A stretch of 64,000 bases of DNA, from positions 62,001 to 126,000 of the forward strand of contig JARGNX010000010.1 of NCBI GenBank assembly GCA_029210045.1. Reading direction: 5' to 3'. This document shows positions 35,983-44,029 of the stretch, piece by piece (the first letter of the stretch is position 1; every line of letters starts with the position of its first letter). This DNA is from Coxiellaceae bacterium (GTDB lineage: Bacteria > Pseudomonadota > Gammaproteobacteria > Coxiellales > Coxiellaceae). Under the pieces are notes generated by a model that saw only the letters and a list, made by a program, of their open reading frames with translations, was not told the origin of the DNA and ran no database searches. The position numbers and the translations under genes are program-made.

Positions 35983-36696
35983 ATGGATACGGATTGCGAT
36001 AAGAAATACCGAGCAAATTTTGCTGGGCACCAGCAGTTTCAGGGCGAAATTGACGGCAAGCGCTGCGTTGTACCGATTAGTGTTGGCCAGCATTATGTTG
36101 AGGGCGAAAAATTTAAGGCATTGATGCAGTTGATCAATGCGCACTTTTCTTCGTGTGATGTGATTGTGATTGATTTATTGCAACGACATACATTACGGTT
36201 ACAGCAAAACTTAGATTATCGTGGTTGTTGGGGTAAAGCGGTTGAGCTGGGTGGTCAGTGGTTGGAGCGTAACCAGGCGGCGATAGATAGTTTAACTATA
36301 CCGCATCGAGTACGAGCGTGGCATGAGTGGTTGTATGGGGTGTCTTATCTTAAGCAGCGCAAACTTATTGATTACCTTTATCAGACTCATCCTGATGTTC
36401 GTCAAGCGTTTGATGAGAGTGCGGCAAATTTTACGCGTCGTTATGTTGAACGTTATCCGCATTTAAAAGATTTTCCTTTGCAGGTGGCTGATGTCTGCAT
36501 GCAGTATGTGAGGGAAGAATGCAGTGTAATGCCTTTGTGGGTGAATGAGGGTTACAACTATGAAGTCTATGCGGGTAAGCGTATTCCGGGGATGGTGGCG
36601 ATTTATGAGTTACTGGTGAAGCCTCGTCACCGTGATTTGCTGCGTTGGCTGCGGGTGAATATGCGCAGTGTTAAGCAGTCTGAATTAGCTGTTTAA
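35983..36696 (+). CDS. Cyclodipeptide synthase-like protein
   Basis: ATG 35983 has AGGAG seven bases upstream (a GTG six bases earlier is less likely); 237 residues. It resembles tRNA-dependent cyclodipeptide synthases (CDPS). These join two aminoacyl-tRNAs into a diketopiperazine. Pro-Ile-Ser33-Val-Gly-Gln36-His-Tyr matches the active-Ser loop of AlbC (Ser37, Asn40). Tyr175-Val-Arg-Glu-Glu179 matches the Tyr178/Glu182 pair with the same spacing, and Ala-Ile-Tyr208 the later Tyr202. The hydrophobic Cys-Asp-Val-Ile-Val-Ile-Asp strand also fits. Gln replaces Asn40, as in the non-NYQ group that includes a Rickettsiella enzyme. No tailoring oxidase or P450 lies next to it. The product cannot be predicted. 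Confidence 0.78.
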   Translation: MDTDCDKKYRANFAGHQQFQGEIDGKRCVVPISVGQHYVEGEKFKALMQLINAHFSSCDVIVIDLLQRHTLRLQQNLDYRGCWGKAVELGGQWLERNQAAIDSLTIPHRVRAWHEWLYGVSYLKQRKLIDYLYQTHPDVRQAFDESAANFTRRYVERYPHLKDFPLQVADVCMQYVREECSVMPLWVNEGYNYEVYAGKRIPGMVAIYELLVKPRHRDLLRWLRVNMRSVKQSELAV

Positions 36697-36796
36697 CGCG
36701 TAACATTTGAGGTGTGATGGCGAATCGAGTAGGGTGACTATAAATAAAGTAGAATAAATTCATTAAGTTAACTAAGTTTTTCATAATAATATTACT

Positions 36797-36817
36797 TTAA
36801 GCTTCCTTGAGTATACT
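36797..36817 (+). promoter_or_regulatory. Promoter-like motif shared with the gene at 57695
   Basis: TTAA-N2-TTCCTT-N3-TATACT, ending exactly 32 bases before the ATG. The same motif with TATAGT and the same 32-base gap precedes the paralogue at 57695. It may be a -10 element with an activator site resembling, but one base shorter than, the tandem TTAA boxes of PmrA-type regulators. Confidence 0.5.
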
Positions 36818-36849
36818 TATCTACGGTCTAGTATGTGAGTGAATAGTTG

Positions 36850-39045
36850 ATGCGTATGAGTTATCGTGACAGGCTTGAAAAAGCGGAAGCTACCGAATTT
36901 CAAGATGAATATCTTGATTTAATCAATGACTATAAAGCCAGTGTTGAGGCTGATGCTGATGCTAATGCTAAAAAACAATACCACGATGATATCCTGTACG
37001 CACTCGATTTGGTCAGTAAGCTGGGTGATAATGGCGCCTGTTGTGACTTGTATCACCAGTTAATATACGATTTCAATCAAATTGCTGAAGCGCGTGCGAT
37101 TTATGTTAAGGCAAAAGCCGCTTATATAGTAAGCATAAACGCTATGATTGCCGGTAAAAACTGGCTTGATGCTTCTAACCATTTGCGGCTTGTGCTTGAA
37201 AACTGTGAAGCTGCCGATTCGATAGACGCTGCTGCTTGTTTTAGTGTTATAACGATGAATACATCAGACCCGCAGTACCCTAGGTATGTGGCAGAGTACT
37301 ATGTCAGTCAAAATAGGTATGATATGGCTCAGGTATATTGGCGTTTGTCTCACTCTAAATTGACGTCAGATCACTCTCCACAACAAAGGACCGATATAAG
37401 CCTGGGTTTGGCTAAGACCTCAGATGCAGTGGGTGACACTGAAATAGCAAAAGTTGCGTGGCGCTTAGTGGTGATATATTTACGTAACTTGTTGCTGGTG
37501 GAGGAACAAATGGTCTATCTGGATCAAGTACTCGCTTGTGACGATAGTGAAGCGCGAAAAATGGCTGTAGCGCAACTTCAGTTGATTGGTATTGGATCCA
37601 AATTGAATCAGGTTGCTTATGAAAAGTTAGGTGATTACTGCAGTACGCGGCCTGCTGAGGGTGACGCGTATGAATATTACCGTATTGCCGCACGCCAAGG
37701 GTCTGAAACTGCATTTGATAAAGCCTATCCTGGTGTTTCATTGGTTCGTTGCTATCAACTAGCAAAAGATGAAGATAATGCTGTCGCCTTTATAAAGTTA
37801 AAGAATGCCTGTGACTCAGGGCAAGTGGCTTATCGTAAAAGTGTGGGGCGTTGCTATTTGCATGGCTATGGCGTCAATGCGAGTGAGCATAAGGCCGCGG
37901 AATATGGTGTTTTTGCTTTAAGAAGCACAAGAAGGCGTTTATCTATTCAGCAGACTATTTTTTGGCATGACGGAAGTTATCCAAAAAAACTGAATAGGGA
38001 GTTGAAGTATATAGTTCAAGCGATTGGAGGTGACGATCTGACCTATTTATTGCATGGTAATAAGGTAAAAATCAATGGTATTAAAGAGTATTATGCTATG
38101 AATAATAGTTCAAAGTCATTGAAAGCATTTTTAGGTGCAGTGAACTCACCTTTAGCGAAGGAGGTTTTAGATGGTTTTTATGAAACGTATATCTACAATT
38201 TTAAATTTATTGTAGATGGAAATTGGGATGCGCCCACGATCGCTGATTTAAATCAGCGGATTGATGATGGTAAAATGGTGTACCTGAGTATAAACATTTG
38301 CAATCATGCGGTTTCTATAAGCTTTAAAAAAATTGATGGTGTGTTGTATATGATTTATAACAATCATGGTCAGACAACACGAAAAGAAGGGGGCGTTGAT
38401 GCTTCAGGTCATACGGTTTTTCGTGTTGATCACCCGGATGCATTAAATGACCCGGCGGTATTAGCCCATTTAACCTTTGGGCGATCGAAGTTAAGTTTTT
38501 TCGAGGATTTTTCTGCTGAAGGGGCTGGATTTGGGAAGTTGCTGCAACTTAAACCGCTAGCTCATATACCGCGTTCACAACAAAAACGCGGTAATTGCTC
38601 TATGAAAGTGTCATATAACGCATTTCACAATCAATTATTGTTTCATTATGCGGCAGCGGCTGAAAATCGCTTGCCGGAAGGTGGGATTAATTGGTTAGCC
38701 GCACATGAGCAATCAATGCCAATGTATAAATTTTGGCGCTGGATGACTCGTAAGTATTGCTTGGAATATTTGATTCAGATGCGAGAGTTAGATAGTGAGC
38801 TTCAATTACCTGCTGATGAGCATTTTACTTTTGTTGAGCCTATTATTGGTTATGTTCATCGTAAATTTCATGGAGCTAATTTCGCAAAAAAAACACTTTT
38901 GATGATCATTAAGAATTTTTTGAAGTCGAGTGGTTGTGACTATTTGCCTGCACAAAAAGCTGAATTAATTACTAAAATAGATGGCTGTCTTGCGGATTGT
39001 GCAGGGAGTGAGTCTGAATCGATGCCCGTAATGACACCAGCCTGA
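36850..39045 (+). CDS. Large Sel1-like protein with putative clan CE-like cysteine protease core (paralogue 2)
   Basis: A 731-residue protein from ATG 36850 (TTG just before is possible). The N-terminal 400 residues are helical, with a clear Sel1-like repeat Val-Gly-Arg-Cys-Tyr-Leu-His-Gly-Tyr-Gly near 332-341. The core has Asn-His486-Ala-Val-Ser, Tyr-Asn-Asn505, Gly-Phe-Gly-Lys-Leu-Leu-Gln-Leu, and Gln578 then Arg-Gly-Asn-Cys583. His-Asn spacing is 19 and Gln-Cys spacing is 5, as in its two paralogues. No ankyrin repeats at the C-terminus, signal peptide or membrane segment. Probably a cysteine-dependent enzyme; an effector role is inferred. It follows the CDPS-like gene by about 150 bases with its own promoter. 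Confidence 0.75.
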   Translation: MRMSYRDRLEKAEATEFQDEYLDLINDYKASVEADADANAKKQYHDDILYALDLVSKLGDNGACCDLYHQLIYDFNQIAEARAIYVKAKAAYIVSINAMIAGKNWLDASNHLRLVLENCEAADSIDAAACFSVITMNTSDPQYPRYVAEYYVSQNRYDMAQVYWRLSHSKLTSDHSPQQRTDISLGLAKTSDAVGDTEIAKVAWRLVVIYLRNLLLVEEQMVYLDQVLACDDSEARKMAVAQLQLIGIGSKLNQVAYEKLGDYCSTRPAEGDAYEYYRIAARQGSETAFDKAYPGVSLVRCYQLAKDEDNAVAFIKLKNACDSGQVAYRKSVGRCYLHGYGVNASEHKAAEYGVFALRSTRRRLSIQQTIFWHDGSYPKKLNRELKYIVQAIGGDDLTYLLHGNKVKINGIKEYYAMNNSSKSLKAFLGAVNSPLAKEVLDGFYETYIYNFKFIVDGNWDAPTIADLNQRIDDGKMVYLSINICNHAVSISFKKIDGVLYMIYNNHGQTTRKEGGVDASGHTVFRVDHPDALNDPAVLAHLTFGRSKLSFFEDFSAEGAGFGKLLQLKPLAHIPRSQQKRGNCSMKVSYNAFHNQLLFHYAAAAENRLPEGGINWLAAHEQSMPMYKFWRWMTRKYCLEYLIQMRELDSELQLPADEHFTFVEPIIGYVHRKFHGANFAKKTLLMIIKNFLKSSGCDYLPAQKAELITKIDGCLADCAGSESESMPVMTPA

Positions 39046-39062
39046 TTGATGATCGTTTTTTT

Positions 39063-39455
39063 TCAGGTGTTTAACGCGTTGGATAATACCAGTGGGTAAT
39101 TGTATAAGAACGCTGTTTCGTAGTTGTAATTGCATGTAACAGTGTTGTTTTTTTTATAGCCGTAGGCTCCATTATTTTTACGAAGCTTAATATCTGAGAT
39201 AGTGTTATTGCTATTTAAATGCCTTGGATGCATTGCACTTTGTGTGCCACTGGTAAATAGTTTGCCGTTTTTGCGGGCTGTGATGGTGCCATTAGTTATT
39301 CTAGATGTGCCGTATGGCTTAAATAGTAATTGATTGACCTCCGGGCAATACAGTAGTGCTTGTTTTTTTGTGATAAATGCAAATGACGACTCTGCATATA
39401 TGCTTGTTGATAGGCTTGAGATGATGATGAGTAGGGTGGTTATTGTTTTCTTCAT
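39063..39455 (-). CDS. Small secreted protein, paralogue of 43138-43536
   Basis: A 130-residue protein with a signal peptide (1-21, Ile-Tyr-Ala-Glu). The mature part shares a scaffold with the protein at 43138: Tyr-Cys-Pro near the start, Gln-Leu-x-Phe/Tyr-Lys-Pro, Gly-x-Ile-Thr, Lys-Asn-Gly-Lys-x-Phe-Thr-Ser, Asn-Asn-Thr, Gly-Ala-Tyr-Gly and Val-Thr-Cys. Two mature cysteines could pair. An AAGGA site precedes the ATG. Function unknown; a small periplasmic or secreted beta-rich family is likely. Confidence 0.7.
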   Translation of the reverse strand: MKKTITTLLIIISSLSTSIYAESSFAFITKKQALLYCPEVNQLLFKPYGTSRITNGTITARKNGKLFTSGTQSAMHPRHLNSNNTISDIKLRKNNGAYGYKKNNTVTCNYNYETAFLYNYPLVLSNALNT

Positions 39456-39589
39456 TTGAGTGTTTCCTTGTTTTGTTTAGTGACGGATAATAGGCTTGAA
39501 TATATATCATTATGTAATGCTACACAAGTACCTTGGTGGTGCTGGTTAGGTCGGAGGGCTTCGATACGATAGTTAGGGGCTGTTAGGTG

Positions 39590-39616
39590 AGGAGTTACAG
39601 CACAGCTGCAACTCCT
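39590..39616 (-). terminator. Hairpin after the beta-propeller gene (weak terminator candidate)
   Basis: AGGAGTT...AACTCCT (7 pairs) plus an inner CAGC/GCTG stem lies 14 bases after the minus-strand gene stop. No T run follows, so intrinsic termination is uncertain. Confidence 0.35.
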
Positions 39617-39629
39617 CCAGGATAGGTGA

Positions 39630-41666
39630 TTAGTTCAGGTTAATTAAGGAGACATAAGGTTGTAGGTTACCTGAGATGTGTTTGTAGTAACCTGATTCAA
39701 ACAATGTGTCGCCATCTGCTAGCATCTTGTAAACGATGCCATCAGGATTTGGGTTGAAATGAGTGTCTTTACTGGCGTCTAGTTTATTGATGCGTAACAA
39801 CACTTTATTCCCACCGATGTAAATAAAGTTACCGTGTTTAGCTAAAGAAAATAATGATGGTAAATCTGGCATATCAAAGCGCTTATCGTTAGCACCGGTG
39901 AAGCGGTTGAGCTCTACCGCGCGTTGTGTAAAATACCCTGCTGCATATAGATGGTCACCATCAAGAAGTAAAGCTTTTACAGTATTATTAATTTCCGGGT
40001 TGAAGTTGAGGTCACGCTCGCCCGATACTAAGTCATATTTATTGATTTTCCCAGTAAAGCGTCCGCCCACATAAATTGAATTATTTGTAAATGCTGCAGC
40101 CCAAACTTGGCTGTTCAAATACAGCTTATAGTCTTTGTCGTATGATAAATCTTTTAAGGAATACCTGGCTAAATAAGGAGTTCCCCACCAGTTACCCGAG
40201 ATTTTTCTAAACACGCCGCCTACGTATAGGTGGTCATCGTGTGTTTTTAATAAGTAAACAGCATTATCAGGGGTGGGATGAAAGGATGCATCAACAACAG
40301 CGGTTTCTTTTGATAGCTTGGCAAGATTTTTAATGGCGCGACCATTGACCTTGGTAAAAGTGCCGCCAATATATAAATCGTGGTTATGCAATGCTAGGGC
40401 AAAAATCTTTCCGTTGACTTCGGGGTGGAATGCACTATCAATCTGACCTGTCGATAAATCAATTTTGGCGAGATATGCTTGAGCCTTATTCACTCCAGCT
40501 GAATTAAACCAGCCACCGACAAAGAGATGATCATCATTCAGTGCTGAGGTAATGATAGTGCCATTCGTGTCTGGTGAATAATGTGTGTCACGTTGCAGTG
40601 TGCTTTTATCAAAACGTGCAATCGTTTGCACGTGGATCCCTGGAACGACAGAGTTAAATGCCCCGGTGAGGTACATGTATTGATTATTGAAGTTCATTGT
40701 AGTAATTGTGTGGCGAGATGGTATTGCAAAACTCGCATCTTGTTCACCGCTCGAGGTGTTGTAGCGCCGAAGGTAGGGTGCTTGCCTAAAGGCAACATAC
40801 AGCCATTCCCCATTTGTGGAGATAGCACCAGGAATTGCCGCGAATTGTACTTTAAACTGTGTATCAGCGGCTCCTGTTGATTCGTCAAGTTTGATAATGT
40901 TTTTCATGTAGCCAGATAAGAATAACTTTCCGTTATTGCTGGCAATGATACTTTTAATCGTGTCATTTGTTCTGTAAAAATTAGTGTCTACCGCTCCTGT
41001 ATCTAAATTAAGTTTGGCAAATTTTGCTATTGATACATTACTTATTGAGCGAAAAATACCCCCAACATATAATCCCTGAGGTGTCGCATGTATGGCGTAA
41101 ATTGCATTATTGGGCTCAACTAGAAAAGCGGGGGAGATTGTGCCTGTGCTTGGGTTAACTTGGTTTATTTTATATTTTTTATTTGCTGGATCACTAAGGT
41201 CTTCGGTGGCGGCATAAAGCTTATTATTGGTTAGCGCTAAGTGGGTGACGGTATGTAAAAGATGGGACTGAAAATTCGTATCAACTGTGCCGTTTGGGTT
41301 GATATGAGCGATGTATTTTTCGCTCACCGGACCAGTTATTGTAAAGTCACCCCCAATATAAAAACCACCATCACCGTCAGCTTCAGAAGTGAGCACTTTA
41401 CCTAAAAAAACGGTGTTTCCTGCGACTAATGCGCCCGCCGAGTCAAATATTGCACCTCCCCCTGTTTTTTTATACAAGCCATTAAAGCTACCGGCGATAT
41501 AAAGCGCGTTAGTGGTGTTATCTTTGACCATCGATAGTACGCTCTGATCGGGAGTAAGGTTACCATTAAGTGTGCTTGCTTGAAGGCTCAGAGGAATTGC
41601 GATCGAACTGAAAAGCATGGCGCAGCTCATAGTTATTTTCAGAATCTTTTCTTTTGTTTTTTTCAT
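39630..41666 (-). CDS. Secreted delta-60-repeat beta-propeller protein (DUF5122-like)
   Basis: A 678-residue protein with a signal peptide (about 1-30, Ser-Leu-Gln-Ala-Ser). The mature part consists of roughly a dozen repeats built on Leu-Tyr-Val-Gly-Gly-x-Phe and Asp-x-x-Phe-x-Pro, spaced by about 45-50 residues, covering nearly the full length. This is the delta-60/DUF5122 propeller pattern. No catalytic motif, anchor or sorting signal is seen, so a secreted binding or adhesive role is inferred. Flanked by small secreted proteins. Confidence 0.8.
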   Translation of the reverse strand: MKKTKEKILKITMSCAMLFSSIAIPLSLQASTLNGNLTPDQSVLSMVKDNTTNALYIAGSFNGLYKKTGGGAIFDSAGALVAGNTVFLGKVLTSEADGDGGFYIGGDFTITGPVSEKYIAHINPNGTVDTNFQSHLLHTVTHLALTNNKLYAATEDLSDPANKKYKINQVNPSTGTISPAFLVEPNNAIYAIHATPQGLYVGGIFRSISNVSIAKFAKLNLDTGAVDTNFYRTNDTIKSIIASNNGKLFLSGYMKNIIKLDESTGAADTQFKVQFAAIPGAISTNGEWLYVAFRQAPYLRRYNTSSGEQDASFAIPSRHTITTMNFNNQYMYLTGAFNSVVPGIHVQTIARFDKSTLQRDTHYSPDTNGTIITSALNDDHLFVGGWFNSAGVNKAQAYLAKIDLSTGQIDSAFHPEVNGKIFALALHNHDLYIGGTFTKVNGRAIKNLAKLSKETAVVDASFHPTPDNAVYLLKTHDDHLYVGGVFRKISGNWWGTPYLARYSLKDLSYDKDYKLYLNSQVWAAAFTNNSIYVGGRFTGKINKYDLVSGERDLNFNPEINNTVKALLLDGDHLYAAGYFTQRAVELNRFTGANDKRFDMPDLPSLFSLAKHGNFIYIGGNKVLLRINKLDASKDTHFNPNPDGIVYKMLADGDTLFESGYYKHISGNLQPYVSLINLN

Positions 41667-41777
41667 AAAAATATCCCTTTGTTGTTTGTGCTTCCGTAAG
41701 AAGCAGTTTATAGCTATTGCTATTCATCATACTCTACAATATAATTTATGATTATTATATGCTGATGGTGATATTTT

Positions 41778-42230
41778 ATGAAATTCGTTTATGAGTGGTT
41801 GATGGGCGTGGCTCTTTTGTGGGTAGCTAGCTTTAGCTACGCAGCATACGCTTATGCCGTCAGTGATTGCGGTCCTGAATCTTCTGTATGCACTTTTAGA
41901 ATTAATGTGTCATGTCCTATGGTTCAGGGTAATTTTAAATCTGGTGATTATGCCGGAGATTTTATATTCTGGACTTCGCGTGGAAATGGTAAGTCGGTCA
42001 TTGTTGATGGTCATTTTGATACCGCTATCTTCGATTATTATGGAGACTATTCGACGTACATTTGTGAGCGACTAGCTTCTTCCGGAAGGTATGATTTTAC
42101 TTACCTAAAAGAAATTAATTTGCTGGATGAGGTTAAAGTCTATTTTGATCAACATAACCCTTATCTCGTTGACTGTCACTTTATCAAAAATGATCCTACG
42201 CAAGGGACTATTTGTAGTGCTCAAGCATAG
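41778..42230 (+). CDS. Small secreted cysteine-containing protein
   Basis: A 150-residue protein with a signal peptide or N-terminal anchor (about 1-28, Ala-Tyr-Ala-Val). The mature part has six cysteines, among them Asp-Cys-Gly-Pro-Glu-Ser-Ser-Val-Cys and Val-Ser-Cys-Pro. Disulphide-stabilised periplasmic or secreted fold is likely. Family not recognised. Divergent from the beta-propeller gene, with 111 bases between. Confidence 0.65.
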   Translation: MKFVYEWLMGVALLWVASFSYAAYAYAVSDCGPESSVCTFRINVSCPMVQGNFKSGDYAGDFIFWTSRGNGKSVIVDGHFDTAIFDYYGDYSTYICERLASSGRYDFTYLKEINLLDEVKVYFDQHNPYLVDCHFIKNDPTQGTICSAQA

Positions 42231-42255
42231 GCGTTAGCAGAGCAAATGTCAGGAC

Positions 42256-42618
42256 TTAAGGTTGACTTTGATGGTATAAGGCGATCAACTGTTTGCTGCT
42301 GCGACAGTCTAATGCACGTTTCATATTGGCGATATGGTCTTCAACGGTGCGGCGAGAGATAAACATTTTTTCGGCGATCTGCTTGTCGGATAAACCTTTA
42401 GCTAATAACTGTAAACACATCGCTTGGCGTGTTGAGATTCGCGTGGGGCGATGTGTTTTTTGATTATAAAAAGTTAGCTCACTGTCACTGAACTGTTTTT
42501 TTTTATTGTGTATATCCATGTCACTATTGCTTGAGAAGATTTCGATGATCGATTGCACGTGTTCGTCAAGCTCATTATCGTCACTGCAGAGACTGTAGTC
42601 GGCTACTTGTTCATTCAC
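42256..42618 (-). CDS. LuxR-type HTH transcriptional regulator
   Basis: A 120-residue protein whose C-terminal 60 residues form a GerE/LuxR helix-turn-helix: Leu-Ala-Lys-Gly-Leu-Ser-Asp-Lys-Gln-Ile-Ala, then Ser-Arg-Arg-Thr-Val-Glu-Asp-His. The N-terminal part is acidic and not a receiver. The GTG start used here is uncertain: the frame stays open for about 35 more codons upstream, with helix-like content but no ATG, GTG or TTG. Downstream of a small unknown gene. It may work with the kinase/receiver pair at 43637-45431. Confidence 0.78.
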   Translation of the reverse strand: MNEQVADYSLCSDDNELDEHVQSIIEIFSSNSDMDIHNKKKQFSDSELTFYNQKTHRPTRISTRQAMCLQLLAKGLSDKQIAEKMFISRRTVEDHIANMKRALDCRSSKQLIALYHQSQP

Positions 42619-42713
42619 CTCATCACGTAACTGATGTAGCTCATTCAGTAATGACTGCGTATCGGTAGCTAATAACGATTTAGTTTGTGCTGATTTTAAG
42701 CCTGTTATGCTTT

Positions 42714-43058
42714 TTATAATACGCTAACAGGGGCCGCAAACTCAGGTGGGTCAATTTTATTTATCAGGTCAGATACAGGCATTATGCGAGTAATATTGCC
42801 AGTTTCTTCTAAATACTGCTCTAAGACATTCAGAACGAGCGATATCCTCGCTTTAAGATCATCACTACGCGCGGCTAGGTTGACTAACTCATCATAAAAG
42901 CCGGTCACTTCTCTATATAAAAGATCCATTTCTGTTGGGTCTAGAGTGATCTCGTCTGCTTGAAATTGTGTATACCAACGATCTACTGTGCCCAGTACCT
43001 GCTCTTCAGCTAGGTCAGCTGGGTTATCAGCAAATAAACGATGTGCTTGACGGCTCAT
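42714..43058 (-). CDS. Hypothetical acidic helical protein
   Basis: A 114-residue protein from ATG 43058, which has AGGAAA upstream (an earlier ATG at 43091 lacks this). It is mostly helical and acidic, with no cysteines, membrane segments or known motif. It lies upstream of the LuxR-type gene on the same strand and may be co-transcribed with it. Family not recognised. Confidence 0.6.
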   Translation of the reverse strand: MSRQAHRLFADNPADLAEEQVLGTVDRWYTQFQADEITLDPTEMDLLYREVTGFYDELVNLAARSDDLKARISLVLNVLEQYLEETGNITRIMPVSDLINKIDPPEFAAPVSVL

Positions 43059-43137
43059 ATTGTTTCCTAATGATAAGTTTAATATTAACATATCGCAGAT
43101 TAACTAAAGCCTAACAATATGAGCCCAACAAGCAGGT

Positions 43138-43536
43138 TTAGTTACTAGCTAAAACCAAAGCAAGCGAAACACCATTAAATGTTTCGTAACTGTCTAAGCA
43201 AGTTATTCTGCCATTAACGATACGACCATAAGCACCCATAACTTGGCGATAGTTCACATTACCGACTGTGTTGTTAGCGTATAGTGTCTTTGGACGACCC
43301 ACATAACCTGATCCATCTACAGAAACGCTAGTAAAGGTTTTACCATTTTTAGTGCCAGTGATTTTACCTTTTTTAATAACAGCGGCAGAGGCTGGTTTGT
43401 AGGTGAGTTGATCCAAAGCAGGGCAGTATTTGCTGGCTTGTTCTGGTGTGTTAAATGTAATGGGTGAATTAGCAAACGCAGTAATTGTAGTTAAGCTCAT
43501 AGCTGCAGACATCAATACGATTAGGCTTGTTCTCAT
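43138..43536 (-). CDS. Small secreted protein, paralogue of 39063-39455
   Basis: A 132-residue protein with a signal peptide (1-22, Ala-Phe-Ala-Asn-Ser). It shares Tyr-Cys-Pro-Ala, Gln-Leu-Thr-Tyr-Lys-Pro, Lys-Asn-Gly-Lys-Thr-Phe-Thr-Ser, Ala-Asn-Asn-Thr-Val, Gly-Ala-Tyr-Gly, Ile-Thr-Cys and Tyr-Glu-Thr with the protein at 39063. The two cysteines are conserved. GAGG site before the ATG. Function unknown. Confidence 0.72.
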   Translation of the reverse strand: MRTSLIVLMSAAMSLTTITAFANSPITFNTPEQASKYCPALDQLTYKPASAAVIKKGKITGTKNGKTFTSVSVDGSGYVGRPKTLYANNTVGNVNYRQVMGAYGRIVNGRITCLDSYETFNGVSLALVLASN

Positions 43537-43636
43537 TTTTTATACCTCAATTGTGACTTTAATTAATAATGACGCGAAATGTACGGTATAATCGGCCTGA
43601 TAACAAGGTATATGGTGTAATTATATGTTTGAGTGC

Positions 43637-44029
43637 TTATTCAACAGAAAAATCAATAGCTGTATTTTGAAAATACTGTTGATTTATATAGTTTAATAAG
43701 TCTTGAGTAAATGGTTTAGAGATGATTTCATTCATGCTATGCGGTTGTATCTTATTGGCGATATGAGCGGTTAAACCAATAACAGGCGTGTCTTTGTAAG
43801 CATCGAGTTTTCGCAGGTGTTGTGCCACTTCAAAGCCGCTAATGTCGGGCAGGCCAATGTCTAATAAAACCAAATCATAAGGTGGTTGGCTGTTATTCAG
43901 TGCTTCACAAGCGGCATGGCCGGAGTCAGCAATATGCACGCTAGCACCAGCCTCTTCTAAGATGATTTTTGGTATGCGTTGCGCTATGGGGTTGTCTTCA
44001 ACCAGAAGAATACGACGTGCGAGTTTCAT
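43637..44029 (-). CDS. Single-domain response regulator
   Basis: A 130-residue receiver from ATG 44029, preceded by AAGGAG at eight bases. GTG 44038 and ATG 44035 are too close to that site. It has acidic Glu11-Asp12, phospho-acceptor Asp57 in Leu-Leu-Asp-Ile-Gly-Leu-Pro, and Lys in Ser-Lys-Pro-Phe. It has no output domain, so it may act by protein contact or as a relay. Its start lies inside the 3' end of the kinase gene, so they are translationally coupled. Confidence 0.88.
   Translation of the reverse strand: MKLARRILLVEDNPIAQRIPKIILEEAGASVHIADSGHAACEALNNSQPPYDLVLLDIGLPDISGFEVAQHLRKLDAYKDTPVIGLTAHIANKIQPHSMNEIISKPFTQDLLNYINQQYFQNTAIDFSVE

Noticed and set aside
36797-36817. A genuine PmrA box
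   Set aside because: The TTAA-like half-sites are 10 bases apart rather than 11, and the second half is degenerate; it is kept only as an unassigned shared motif.
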